Positions 27,164-35,034 of a stretch of 64,000 nucleotides of DNA are shown here, one piece after another. Positions within the stretch are counted from its first letter, which is position 1, and each line of letters starts with the position of its first letter. Source of the DNA: Nocardia sp. XZ_19_385 (GTDB lineage Bacteria; Actinomycetota; Actinomycetes; Mycobacteriales; Mycobacteriaceae); the NCBI RefSeq assembly GCF_015355755.1, contig NZ_JACVEE010000001.1, positions 2,108,001 through 2,172,000 of the forward strand, in the 5' to 3' direction. A program made the translations under genes and the position numbers. The notes below the pieces were generated by a model. That model did not search any database, was not told the origin of the DNA, and saw nothing but the letters and a program-made list of their open reading frames with translations.

Positions 27164-27945
27164 GCCGCCCACCCCTTGCGCCGCTTGTAGTGTTTGAGGT
27201 CGCGCAGCGAAACCTGGCCTTCCGCACCGAGTCCCAGGTAGAACTCCTGGATGTCGGAGTTGGCGGACAACTCGGCCGCCGGACCGTCCATCACGACCCG
27301 CCCCTGTTCGAGCACGTAACCGTGCGTCGCGATGGACAACGCCATCGCCGCGTTCTGCTCGATCAACAGCACCCCGGTTCCCTCGGCATTGATCCGCACG
27401 ATGAGATCGCGGATCTGCTCGACCACCCGCGGCGCCAAACCGAGGCTCGGCTCGTCGAGCAACAGATACTTCGGCTCCGCCATCAGCGCCCGCCCGATCG
27501 CGAGCATCTGCTGCTCCCCGCCGGAGAGCAGGCCACCGCGCTGCTCACGCCGATCGGCCAGGATCGGGAACATCTCGTAGACCCGCTCGAGGCTCGCCGC
27601 GACGGTCGCGCGCTTGCGCGTGTGCGCACCCGCGCGCAGGTTCTCCTCGACGGTGAACCCCGCGAACACCCGCCGGCCCTCCATCACCTGCCCGACACCC
27701 GCCGCCACGATTTGCGAAGGATTCGCGGAGGTCAGCTCGGCGCCGTCCACGGCCACCGAACCGGCGCTGATGCGCCCGCGGTGCACGCCGAGTAGTCCGG
27801 TGATGGCTCGCAGCGTGGAGGTCTTGCCCGCCCCGTTCGCGCCCAGCAGCGCGACAATGCCCTGCTCAGGGACCTCGAGCGAGACGCCGCGGCACACCAG
27901 AATCACGTCTTCGTAGACAACCTGCAGGTCCCGAACTTCCAGCAC
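27160..27945 (-). CDS. livF: Branched-chain-type ABC transporter ATPase LivF
   Basis: A 261-residue ATP-binding subunit with Walker A GANGAGKTS, signature LSGGEQQMLAIGRA and Walker B LLLDEPSLGLAP. I prefer the GTG at 27943-27945 (VLEVRDLQV) because AGGAG lies 8 bases upstream. The GTG at 27981 would add 12 residues ahead of the conserved start. It is the first gene of the operon livF-livG-ligase-like-livH-livM-livJ, the reverse of the order in many species. A long leader with an inverted repeat lies upstream. Confidence 0.93.
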   Translation of the reverse strand: MLEVRDLQVVYEDVILVCRGVSLEVPEQGIVALLGANGAGKTSTLRAITGLLGVHRGRISAGSVAVDGAELTSANPSQIVAAGVGQVMEGRRVFAGFTVEENLRAGAHTRKRATVAASLERVYEMFPILADRREQRGGLLSGGEQQMLAIGRALMAEPKYLLLDEPSLGLAPRVVEQIRDLIVRINAEGTGVLLIEQNAAMALSIATHGYVLEQGRVVMDGPAAELSANSDIQEFYLGLGAEGQVSLRDLKHYKRRKGWAA

Positions 27946-27989
27946 TCGGGCGCTCCTAAATGTGCGCTGCGCCACACTCACCTACGCAG

Positions 27990-28062
27990 TTGAGACGGCA
28001 CAGTACCTGTCACGAAACGGCGATATGTCCGTTTTGCTAGATCTGAGGCGGAGCCGTCTCAA
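27990..28062. repeat. Inverted repeat in the livF leader
   Basis: TTGAGACGGC at 27990-27999 and its exact complement GCCGTCTCAA at 28053-28062 are separated by 53 bases, upstream of livF and between livF and ssrA. It could be a looping operator or a long-range stem in the 5' leader of the liv mRNA. Nothing in the sequence decides between these. Confidence 0.4.
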
Positions 28063-28126
28063 AACCGGGCCGGGAGCGGCCGAACCGCGCCGAAATAATG
28101 GGAATGAACCCAGCCGCGGGCAGTGT

Positions 28127-28154
28127 TAACATGACTAGCCCGCAAGGTGCGGGC
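28127..28154 (+). promoter_or_regulatory. Probable ssrA promoter -10 and precursor hairpin
   Basis: TAACAT at 28127-28132 is a fair actinobacterial -10 element. It is followed by the hairpin GCCCGC-AAGGT-GCGGGC at 28138-28154, which would be in the 5' leader that RNase P removes from pre-tmRNA. The -35 region is not convincing. Confidence 0.4.
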
Positions 28155-28160
28155 ACGTAC

Positions 28161-28529
28161 GGGGCTGAACGGTTTCGACTGCGTACGTTGATTCAGGGGA
28201 AGCGTGTCGGTGCAGGCAAGAGACCACCGTAAGCGTCGCTGCAACCAATTAAGCGCCGATTCCAATCAGCGCGACTACGCTCTCGCTGCCTAAGTAGCGA
28301 AGCGTGTCTGTCAGTCCGGGTTCGTCCCTCGACCCGGGTACTGGCATCAGCTAGAGGGAATCACCGTCCAGGTCGGTCGCGGATCTGGGCGGGACATCTA
28401 ACAGCGACTGGGATCGTCATCCGAGCTTGTTCGCGAGACCCGGAGATCCGAGCAGAGACCTAGCGAACTGCACACGGAGAAGCCCTGAAGACACGGCGGA
28501 GGACCCGGGTTCGATTCCCGGCAGCTCCA
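28161..28529 (+). ncRNA. ssrA: tmRNA (transfer-messenger RNA)
   Basis: Transfer-messenger RNA, which rescues stalled ribosomes together with SmpB. The 5' end GGGGCTGAACGGTTTCGACTG and 3' end GGTTCGATTCCCGGCAGCTCCA form the tRNA-Ala-like half; GGGGCTG pairs with CAGCTCC. The tag reading frame at 28255-28293 encodes ADSNQRDYALAA followed by TAA, one residue different from the mycobacterial ADSHQRDYALAA as I recall it. The terminal CCA is not encoded after the discriminator A at 28529 and must be added. smpB is not adjacent but 13 kb away on the other strand. Confidence 0.97.
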
Positions 28530-28542
28530 CTTCACTCGATTG

Positions 28543-28573
28543 GCGGCCCATGCTCATGGAGAGCATGGGCCGC
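28543..28573 (+). terminator. Probable ssrA terminator hairpin
   Basis: A perfect 13-base stem (GCGGCCCATGCTC with GAGCATGGGCCGC) around an ATGGA loop begins 14 bases after the tmRNA 3' end. It is followed by TTCTCGTTTCGTC, a weak T-rich tail. Position and strength fit an intrinsic terminator. Confidence 0.8.
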
Positions 28574-28592
28574 TTCTCGTTTCGTCTATTTT

Positions 28593-28648
28593 GTGGGGGC
28601 GCAGCCCCCACACCCCACCCGGCGGGCTTCGCCCCCGGACCCCCGACA
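28593..28648. repeat. GC-rich palindromic repeat element
   Basis: GTGGGGGC-GCA-GCCCCCAC (28593-28611) is an 8-base perfect stem. It is followed by ACCCCACCCGGCGGG, CTTCG and CCCCCGGACCCCCG, which together make a second C-rich foldback. I recall elements beginning TTTTGTGGGGGCGCAGCCCCC as being scattered through Nocardia and Rhodococcus intergenic regions; that is memory, not a search. Its right border coincides with the stop codon of the lipoprotein remnant at 28649. Confidence 0.55.
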
Positions 28649-28834
28649 TCAGCCGCTCGCCAGCACCTTCGCACTATCCGGAAATACAAAATTCCCGCAT
28701 TTCGCCACCTTGCTCAGATCTCCGGAATCGCCACTAGCGCAGGCAGCGGCCAGGGTGAACAGCAGCCCCAAGCCGCCAGCAGTGCATGGCTTCAGTAGCT
28801 TGAAAATGACAGTACCCCAACGTGATCCACGCAC
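28649..28834 (-). pseudogene. Small lipoprotein-like frame, probably a remnant cut by the GC repeat
   Basis: A 61-codon minus-strand frame with a credible lipoprotein signal: hydrophobic GGLGLLFTLAAAC with the lipobox Cys near residue 32, then ASGDSGDLSKVAKCGNFVFPD. A second Cys follows, as in small actinobacterial lipoproteins whose mature part is normally 100 or more residues. The frame stops right at the edge of the GC-rich repeat at 28593-28648, which suggests the 3' part was lost. It could instead be a real 61-residue lipoprotein or chance. The upstream start is unclear (ATG 28834, or a later GTG). Confidence 0.4.
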
Positions 28835-29252
28835 TTCGTAGTCGAGTCGAACTGCGGCCGGCGAGGCATCAGCAATACTACGGGCACGCCGCCGCGCGCC
28901 ACCAGATCATCGGTCCGCCTTGCCTCAGGGCTCGCGGACAGGTTTCAAGCGGCGCTGGTCGACGGCACCGGAAGGCCGCATCACGGTTGTCGGGTATACA
29001 ACGTCAGGATTACGACTAGCGAACCTTCGCCGCTCTTGCGCAGCTACCTTGATACCGCCGCCGAGCAGGAATAGCATGTGATGCACGTCACTATTCGATC
29101 AGTCGAAGTGCGTACGTGTTTTCGATACATATGCGGGGTGGATGTCTTTCTAAGGCGGCGGCCGTGGTCACGATGCAACGGAGGGCGTCGGCAATCAGAG
29201 CAAGTTTCTGGCTATCGCCAGCTGCCGTAGTGCGATCAACAGGAGAACGGCC
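28835..29252. other. Intergenic region, no gene seen
   Basis: About 420 bases between the lipoprotein remnant and the cupin gene. Composition is less GC-rich than the neighbouring genes, especially toward 29090-29150. I see no RNA-like structure and no frame with protein character. AGGAG at about 29240-29244, before the cupin start, is the only clear signal. Confidence 0.5.
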
Positions 29253-29615
29253 ATGTCTGGTCTAGTGCGTAGAACATTCGATTCACCTGAGGAAACTCGG
29301 CCCTTCGAGCAGGGCAAGGGCAGACTCGATCTCGTCAATCTCGATGGCGGCCCGGTGGGACGGGCGGTGTTCGAACCCGGTTGGCGGTGGTCGGAGCACG
29401 TCAAGCCGATTGCCCAGACCGATAGCTGTCAAGCGCCGCATGCCGGCTACTGCCTGGCCGGGCGGATGGTTGTGGTCATGGACGATGGGGAGCAGCAGGA
29501 ATTCGGTGCGGGGGATGTCATGATCGCGCCGCCTGGCCACGATGCGTGGGTGGTGGGCGACGAACCCTGCGTAATGCTCGACTGGCAGGGTTTCGCCGAC
29601 TACGCCAAGCGGTAG
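29253..29615 (+). CDS. Small cupin-domain protein
   Basis: A 120-residue single-domain cupin. The conserved barrel appears as VKPIAQTDSCQAPHAGYCLAGRM, MDDGEQQEFGAGDVMIAPPGHDAWVVGDEP, covering about residues 50-105. The metal-ligand histidines of classical cupins are partly kept (HAGY, GHDAW). Such small cupins are sensors, isomerases or epimerases. AACAGGAGAA precedes the ATG. It sits 11 bases before the methyltransferase, so the two form a likely operon and may act on the same metabolite. Confidence 0.83.
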   Translation: MSGLVRRTFDSPEETRPFEQGKGRLDLVNLDGGPVGRAVFEPGWRWSEHVKPIAQTDSCQAPHAGYCLAGRMVVVMDDGEQQEFGAGDVMIAPPGHDAWVVGDEPCVMLDWQGFADYAKR

Positions 29616-29626
29616 GGAATGAGTCC

Positions 29627-30703
29627 ATGACTGCCACCGATGCGGAATTCGCCACGCGGGCAGAAGCTTTCGGCGGCCGGATGCTGGAGATCGTCAATGA
29701 CGGGTTTCTGACCCTCATGATCAGCGTCGGCCATCAAACCGGCCTGTTCGACATCATGAGTTCGATGCCGCCCGCTACCAGCGCGGACATTGCCCGCGCC
29801 GCCAAGCTGAATGAGCGCTATGTGCGGGAATGGTTGGCCGCGCTTACTGTCGGCAAGATTGTCGACTACGAGGCCGGCACTCAGACCTTCGCGCTGCCTC
29901 CGGAACATGCCGCGGCACTGACCAGGGCGGCAGGTCCGGAGAATATAGCGTCCTTCGCGCAGTACATCCCCATGGCCGCGACCGTCGAGGCCGAGGTTGT
30001 CGACTGTTTTCGAAACGGCGGCGGTGTCCCCTACTCGAAGTACGGCCGATTTCAGCAGCTCATGGCCGAGGAAAGCGCGGCGATTCACGATGTCGCGCTG
30101 ATCGACGTCACCATCGCCCTCGTTCCCGGGTTGCCCGAGCGGCTGCGGGAAGGAATCGATGTCGCGGATGTGGGCTGCGGCAGCGGACACGCTCTCAACC
30201 TGCTCGGCCGGGAGTTTCCGAACAGTCGATTCATCGGTTACGACTTCTCAGAGGAAGGTGTCGCGGTCGGCCGCGCGGAAGCGGCGGTAATGGGGGTGAC
30301 GAATACGCGATTCGAGGTTCGCGACGTCACCGATCTGGGGGTGTCCGACCAGTTCGATCTGATCACCGCATTCGACGCCATCCACGATCAGGCCCACCCG
30401 GCGCAGGTCCTGCACAGCATCGCCGAGGCGCTGAAGGCCGACGGCACCTTTCTGATGGTCGATATCCAGGCGTCCAGCAATCTGGAAGAAAATATGGAGC
30501 ATCCCCTCGGGCCGGGCATGTACGCCATCTCCACAATGCATTGCATGACAGTGTCACTGGCGCTCGACGGCGACGGGCTCGGAACCATGTGGGGTGAACA
30601 GGTCGCAACGCGCATGCTCCACGAAGCCGGGTTCGCCTCCGTAAATGTCGAGCACGTCGACGCCGACATCTTCAACAGCTACTACATCGCACGGAAGGGG
30701 TGA
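29627..30703 (+). CDS. SAM-dependent methyltransferase with N-terminal winged helix
   Basis: A 358-residue protein. An N-terminal dimerisation/winged-helix part (about 1-110, with TSADIARAAKLNERYVREWLAAL) precedes the Rossmann methyltransferase core. Motif I is DVGCGSGHALNLL near 181-193, followed by FIGYDFSEEGV and DLITAFDAIHDQAHP. The layout is that of the Rv1523/UbiE-like methyltransferases often found with transcription-factor-like N-termini. The acceptor is unknown. The ATG at 29627 gives the compact domain start and follows the cupin stop by 11 bases. Confidence 0.88.
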   Translation: MTATDAEFATRAEAFGGRMLEIVNDGFLTLMISVGHQTGLFDIMSSMPPATSADIARAAKLNERYVREWLAALTVGKIVDYEAGTQTFALPPEHAAALTRAAGPENIASFAQYIPMAATVEAEVVDCFRNGGGVPYSKYGRFQQLMAEESAAIHDVALIDVTIALVPGLPERLREGIDVADVGCGSGHALNLLGREFPNSRFIGYDFSEEGVAVGRAEAAVMGVTNTRFEVRDVTDLGVSDQFDLITAFDAIHDQAHPAQVLHSIAEALKADGTFLMVDIQASSNLEENMEHPLGPGMYAISTMHCMTVSLALDGDGLGTMWGEQVATRMLHEAGFASVNVEHVDADIFNSYYIARKG

Positions 30704-30709
30704 ACGCGA

Positions 30710-30751
30710 ACGCCGATGCGACAGCCCAACACTGGGTTGTCGCATCGGCGT
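30710..30751. terminator. Bidirectional terminator hairpin
   Basis: An 18- to 19-base stem (CGCCGATGCGACAGCCCA paired with TGGGTTGTCGCATCGGCG, one G-U wobble) around a 4-base ACAC loop. It lies between the convergent methyltransferase and LysR genes, 7 bases after one stop and 4 bases from the other. It can serve both genes. Confidence 0.8.
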
Positions 30752-30754
30752 GAA

Positions 30755-31675
30755 TCATCGCCCGGTCAGCGCATCCCTGGTGTCGTTGGCCGCCTGCACG
30801 AATGCCTGAATCCGATGCGTGTGTCCGGTGGTGAGCCAGCCGAGGCCGAATTCCAGGGGTGGCGCGTCCAGGACGGGGACATAGTTGACGTCGGGTCGGA
30901 GATAGAACTGGGTGGCTTGTTCGGTGGTCAGGTAGACACCCTTGCCTGCTCCGACGAGAGCGAGGATCTCCGGGAAGGTAGCGGCGGTGGGACCGGGCTC
31001 GATGGGGCGACCGGACGGTGTGCGTCTCGGGTGGTGGAACTCGTCGAAGTAGGCGGGTAGTTCTGGGGGATTTTGGACCATCTTGACGTGAGCAAGGTCT
31101 TCCAGAGACAACGAGGGCCGGCGGGCGAACGGGTGCCGAGCGGGGACGGCGAGCATCTTCGCCTCCCGGTACAGGGCTGGACCGATGGTCATATCGGGCT
31201 CTTCCATTGGGAAGCCGCATATTTGGAGGTCGACACCGCCGCCGCGCAGCCGGAATGCGCCGTCGCTGAGCTGTAGCTCTCGGATCTGTACGGTGCAGTC
31301 GGGATACCGGGCATGGAAGGTTTCGCTCACCTCGAGCATGAATCGGCCACCGGCCGAGCTGAAGTAGCCGACCCGCAGGACCCCGCGGATTCCGCGCCCG
31401 ACGTCCTTCGCGTTCTGGACGCTCTGCTGGACCTGGTCGTAAGCAGGGCGCAGTTGCTCGCGCAACAGCGATCCGACGGGTGTGAGCGCGACCTTACGGC
31501 TGGTCCGCTCGAACAGCGGGACCCCGACCTGACGCTCCATCTTCTTGATCGTCTTGCTGATGTGCGCTGTCGACACCCGCAGCCGCTCGGCGGTGCGGCC
31601 GAAGTGCAGCTCTTCCGCGAGCGTCAGGAACGCCTCGATCTCGTACCGTTCCACACTCGCCCTCGTCATCGTCAA
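30755..31675 (-). CDS. LysR-family transcriptional regulator
   Basis: A 306-residue regulator. The helix-turn-helix spans about residues 11-70 (FLTLAEELHFGRTAERLRVSTAHISKTIKKME, shown in pieces as FGRTAERLRVSTAHISKTI). A linker and a two-lobed effector domain follow, with GVLRVGYFSSAG and a second lobe near LALVGAGKGVYL. It is divergent from the hydrolase-NmrA fusion gene across 102 bases. LysR regulators typically control the divergent neighbour, so that fusion gene is the likely target. The effector is unknown. Confidence 0.92.
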   Translation of the reverse strand: MTMTRASVERYEIEAFLTLAEELHFGRTAERLRVSTAHISKTIKKMERQVGVPLFERTSRKVALTPVGSLLREQLRPAYDQVQQSVQNAKDVGRGIRGVLRVGYFSSAGGRFMLEVSETFHARYPDCTVQIRELQLSDGAFRLRGGGVDLQICGFPMEEPDMTIGPALYREAKMLAVPARHPFARRPSLSLEDLAHVKMVQNPPELPAYFDEFHHPRRTPSGRPIEPGPTAATFPEILALVGAGKGVYLTTEQATQFYLRPDVNYVPVLDAPPLEFGLGWLTTGHTHRIQAFVQAANDTRDALTGR

Positions 31676-31777
31676 CCACCGGTTAACGACGATTGGGTGA
31701 TTTGTCGTTGTTCATGTCCGGCGAACGCCTGATCGTAGACGGGATATCTGAACAGGTTTTAGAAAGGTCGGAATGAC

Positions 31778-33247
31778 ATGGCGGTAGTGCGTGTTCCGCA
31801 CATCAGGCACAGATTCGCCGAGGTCGACGGGGTTCGGGTCTTCTACCGCGAAACCGGCCCCGCGGCGGCGCCGGTTCTGCTCCTCCTGCACGGCTTTCCG
31901 TCGGCGTCGCACCAATTCCGGCGGCTGATGGACGCGCTGGGCGACCGGTACCGAATGATCGCCCCCGACTACCCGGGTTTCGGGCATACCGAAGCTCCCG
32001 CCGGGTTCACCTACTCCTTCGATCGGCTCGCCGATGTCATCGAAGGTTTCGTGGAGTCCCTCGGCCTGGCGCGATTCGTGCTGTACGCCTTCGACTTCGG
32101 CGGGCCCGTGGGTTTCCGGCTGGCAACCCGGCACCCCGACTGGATCGCCGGGCTGATCGTCCAGAACTCCAACGCCTACGACGAGGGCCTGTCGGATTTG
32201 GCTCGGGCTATGACCGCCAATATGCCTGGCGTCGAGGGCGCCGAGGAGAACGTCCGCGAGATCCTCGAACTGCCGGTCACGCGCGGTCAGTACGAGGGTG
32301 GCACCACCGATGTCGAGCTCATCGCACCCGACGGCTGGACCCTGGACCAGCATTTCTTGGACGCACCGGGTCGCAAGGACGCCCAAGTCGACCTGGCGCT
32401 GAACTACCACACCAACCTGGCGCTCTACCCGGCCTGGCAGCAGTGGCTTCGCGACCACCGGCCGCCGGCGCTCATTCTCTGGGGGCGCAACGACGCGTTC
32501 TTCCCCGAAGCAGGCGCGCACGCCTACCTTCGTGACCTGCCGGACGCCAAGCTCCACCTCTTCGACACCGGTCATTTCGCCCTCGAAGAGAACCTTCCCG
32601 AAATCGCCCCGCTCATCGCCGATTTCGTCGATGAACTGCATCAGGAGAACCCCTTGAAGATCGCTGTCATCGGCGCCCGCGGCAACCTCGGCAGCGCCGT
32701 CGCCCGCGCAGCCGCCGCCCGCGGAATCCAGGTCACCGCCCTCGACCGGGACACCATGGACGTCACCGACCCGGCCTCGGTCAAGGACGCCGTCGCCGGC
32801 CACGACGCCGTGGTCGCGGCCATCAAGGGCGACGACCGGCTGGTACCGCGCGGCGCCGAGACCCTGCTCGAAGCGCTCCCGCTGGCCGGGGTCGACCGCC
32901 TGGTGTTCCTCGGCGGCGGAGGCAGCCTGGAATACGCACCGGGACAGCGCTTCGTCGACTCTCCGAACTTCCCGGCCCAGTATCTGCAGACGGCTCGCGA
33001 CCAGTCCGAGGCGCTGGAGATCTTCCGCGGCTCCGGCTCGACGGTCCAGTGGTCCTACGTCAGCCCACCCCCGGTCCACCTGATCCCGGGCGAAGCGACC
33101 GGCGTGTACCGGGCCGAGGCTCGCGACACCCCCATCGTCGACGCCGATGGTGAAAGTCGCATCAGCGTCGGCGATTACGCCTGCGCCATCGTCGACGCAC
33201 TGCAGAACGGCTCCTTCCTCCGCCAGCGCTTCACCGTCTCGTACTGA
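31778..33247 (+). CDS. Fusion of alpha/beta hydrolase (epoxide-hydrolase type) and NmrA-like domain
   Basis: A 489-residue two-domain protein. Residues 1-285 are an epoxide hydrolase/haloalkane-dehalogenase-type domain: LLLHGFPSASHQFR, DYPGFGHTEAP, nucleophile Asp in YAFDFGGPVG, and His in DTGHFALEE. Residues 293-489 are an NAD(P)-binding NmrA-like domain beginning LKIAVIGARGNLGSAVARA. These are normally separate genes. At the junction AGGAG (32643-32647) is followed 6 bases later by TTG (32654), an apparent leftover start for the second domain. No stop codon separates them. The product may be a fused enzyme, or the second domain may also be made alone. Confidence 0.88.
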   Translation: MAVVRVPHIRHRFAEVDGVRVFYRETGPAAAPVLLLLHGFPSASHQFRRLMDALGDRYRMIAPDYPGFGHTEAPAGFTYSFDRLADVIEGFVESLGLARFVLYAFDFGGPVGFRLATRHPDWIAGLIVQNSNAYDEGLSDLARAMTANMPGVEGAEENVREILELPVTRGQYEGGTTDVELIAPDGWTLDQHFLDAPGRKDAQVDLALNYHTNLALYPAWQQWLRDHRPPALILWGRNDAFFPEAGAHAYLRDLPDAKLHLFDTGHFALEENLPEIAPLIADFVDELHQENPLKIAVIGARGNLGSAVARAAAARGIQVTALDRDTMDVTDPASVKDAVAGHDAVVAAIKGDDRLVPRGAETLLEALPLAGVDRLVFLGGGGSLEYAPGQRFVDSPNFPAQYLQTARDQSEALEIFRGSGSTVQWSYVSPPPVHLIPGEATGVYRAEARDTPIVDADGESRISVGDYACAIVDALQNGSFLRQRFTVSY

Positions 33248-33257
33248 GCCATAACCC

Positions 33258-33287
33258 GACACCCCTCCGTGTACCCGGAGGGGTGTC
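33258..33287 (+). terminator. Hairpin between the fusion gene and the Bcr-type exporter
   Basis: A perfect 12-base stem GACACCCCTCCG / CGGAGGGGTGTC with a 6-base loop lies 10 bases after the fusion stop and just before the AGGAG of the next gene. No T tract follows. It may reduce readthrough or protect the upstream mRNA rather than end transcription fully. Confidence 0.55.
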
Positions 33288-33300
33288 TCGAGGAGCATCG

Positions 33301-34509
33301 TTGACCACGACTGTCGAACGCCGGACTATCCCGGGGCTCGTTGTGGTGCTGGCTGCGTTGACCGCGCTCGGCCCGCTGTCCATCGACCTCTACTTGCCCG
33401 CGCTGCCCGACCTGAGCCGCGAGCTCACCGCCGGTCCATCGCTGATTCAGCTGACCCTCACCTCCTGTCTGGTCGGGCTCGCACTTGGCCAGGCGATCGC
33501 GGGACCGTTGAGCGACCGGCACGGTCGGCGTCGACCCTTGGTGATCGCTGCCGTGCTCTACACGATCACTTCGCTGCTGTGCGTCGTCGCACCGAGCGCG
33601 GAGTTCCTCGTAAGTGCCAGGCTGCTACAGGGTTTGGCGGGCGGGGCCGCCATCGTGATCGCCCGGGCGATCGTCCGCGATCTCTACGAAGGAGCGCCCG
33701 CCGCCCGGTTCTTCGGCACGCTCATGCAGGTCAGCGGAGTCGCGCCGATACTTTCGCCCCTGGTGGGCGGGCTGCTGCTGGAGGTGACGTCCTGGCGCGG
33801 ACTGTTCGTGGCCATCACCGCGATGAGCGTGGTTCTGCTCGCCGCCGTCCTGCGTTTGCCGGAGACGAACCCGGTGCGCAGCGCTGCCCCGATGTTCCGC
33901 ACGCTCCTGAGGGTGGGCGCGACGCCGAACTTCGCCGGGTACGCCCTCGCGGGCGGACTGTCCTTCGCCGCGATGTTCGCCTACATCTCCGGCTCCCCCT
34001 TTGTCCTGCAGGATATTTACGGACTGTCGCCGCTGGCGTTCAGCCTGGTCTTCGCCGGCAATGGCGTCGGCATCATCCTGGCGGGGCAGGTCGCCACCCG
34101 CCTGAACCGGCGATACGACCCGCGCACCCTGCTGGCCGCCGGCCTGACCCTGGGACTGATCGGCGGAACGACCGTTGCCGCAGCGATTCTCGCCGACCTC
34201 GGGCTGCCCACGCTCCTGCCCGGTTTCTTCCTGGTCGTCGCGTCTGTCGGATTGACGATGCCCAACAGCGTGTCCCTGGCTCTGTCCAGCAGCCCACCGG
34301 AAGTCGCGGGCAGCGCCTCCGCCCTACTCGGCTTGGCCCAGTTCGTCATTGGCGGTCTGGTAGCCCCCTTGGTCGGCATAGCGGGTCCGCACGACGCCCG
34401 ACCGCTCGCCTGGATCATCACAGTGCTGACCATCGCCGCCCCCATCGTCTTCGTACTCTTCACCGCCGAAGAGCCCGCCCGCACAATCGTGCCGACGGGC
34501 TCTCGTTGA
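33301..34509 (+). CDS. Bcr/CflA-family MFS multidrug exporter
   Basis: A 402-residue MFS protein with 12 helices. It has the DHA1 Bcr/CflA signature ALGPLSIDLYLPALPDL near residues 20-36, motif A LSDRHGRRRPL and the RLLQGLAGG helix, plus RAIVRDLYEG. Such pumps export bicyclomycin, chloramphenicol-like compounds and similar molecules. I chose TTG at 33301, 5 bases after AGGAG; the GTG at 33283 lies inside the hairpin. It probably shares the LysR-controlled transcript of the fusion gene. Confidence 0.9.
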   Translation: MTTTVERRTIPGLVVVLAALTALGPLSIDLYLPALPDLSRELTAGPSLIQLTLTSCLVGLALGQAIAGPLSDRHGRRRPLVIAAVLYTITSLLCVVAPSAEFLVSARLLQGLAGGAAIVIARAIVRDLYEGAPAARFFGTLMQVSGVAPILSPLVGGLLLEVTSWRGLFVAITAMSVVLLAAVLRLPETNPVRSAAPMFRTLLRVGATPNFAGYALAGGLSFAAMFAYISGSPFVLQDIYGLSPLAFSLVFAGNGVGIILAGQVATRLNRRYDPRTLLAAGLTLGLIGGTTVAAAILADLGLPTLLPGFFLVVASVGLTMPNSVSLALSSSPPEVAGSASALLGLAQFVIGGLVAPLVGIAGPHDARPLAWIITVLTIAAPIVFVLFTAEEPARTIVPTGSR

Positions 34510-34514
34510 CCAGC

Positions 34515-35030
34515 TCAGTAGGCCACTCGGCGTTCACTCACCTCGTCCAGATCGTCGAGGAAGCGGTCGATGCTGCCCAACCTGGCCGGCGGGGCGGCCA
34601 GCCGGTGGCGGACCAGGTGCTCGGTTCGATCCAGGACGGCGGTGTGCAGGTTTGATTGCAGCTGGTCGACCAGCTCCCTGCGTGCCTGCCTGATTCGAGC
34701 GCGGCCCTGACGGCGTGTGCGCACTGCCGCTTCTTCGGCTTCGGCACGCATGTCCGCGAGGATCTGGTCCGCGGCGGTTGTTGCCTCCTTCGCGTATTGG
34801 ATTTTCGCCAGTTCTGCTTGGGCCAGGGCGGATTCGTGGGCTTCGGCCGCTGCGATCACCTGGGTGGCGGCGCGTTGGCTGTCTGCCAGCTGGGTTCGGA
34901 TGGTGTCCTGCGACTTGGTCATTGCCGCACGGATGCGGGGCTTGACCGAGCGGTTGAGGGCGTAGAGGACGACTGCGAAGCCGAAGAGCTGGCTGAGGAA
35001 GATCGGCCAGTCCCAGACGATGGGGTGCAT
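34515..35030 (-). CDS. atpH: Truncated AtpH: b' half of the actinobacterial b-delta fusion without the delta domain
   Basis: A 171-residue protein that matches the first third of the actinobacterial AtpH (b-delta) fusion: membrane helix FLSQLFGFAVVLYALN near residues 11-26, then coiled coil with SQDTIRTQLADS, and the end of the b' part GSIDRFLDDLDEV near 153-165. Mycobacterial AtpH continues for another 270 or so residues as the delta subunit, which joins the stator to F1. Here the protein stops six residues after that point. It is the last gene of the F0-only operon, 4 bases after atpF. The clean stop at a domain border suggests selection rather than decay. Confidence 0.85.
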   Translation of the reverse strand: MHPIVWDWPIFLSQLFGFAVVLYALNRSVKPRIRAAMTKSQDTIRTQLADSQRAATQVIAAAEAHESALAQAELAKIQYAKEATTAADQILADMRAEAEEAAVRTRRQGRARIRQARRELVDQLQSNLHTAVLDRTEHLVRHRLAAPPARLGSIDRFLDDLDEVSERRVAY

Positions 35031-35034
35031 TCTC

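Noticed and set aside
28505..28529. tRNA-like T-arm GGTTCGATTCC read as a separate tRNA gene
   Set aside because: It is the 3' half of ssrA and pairs with the GGGGCTG at 28161. No anticodon arm is present.
28427..28798. Open frame starting within the tmRNA
   Set aside because: It reads through the tRNA-like end of ssrA and the terminator and has no ribosome site, so it is not a gene.
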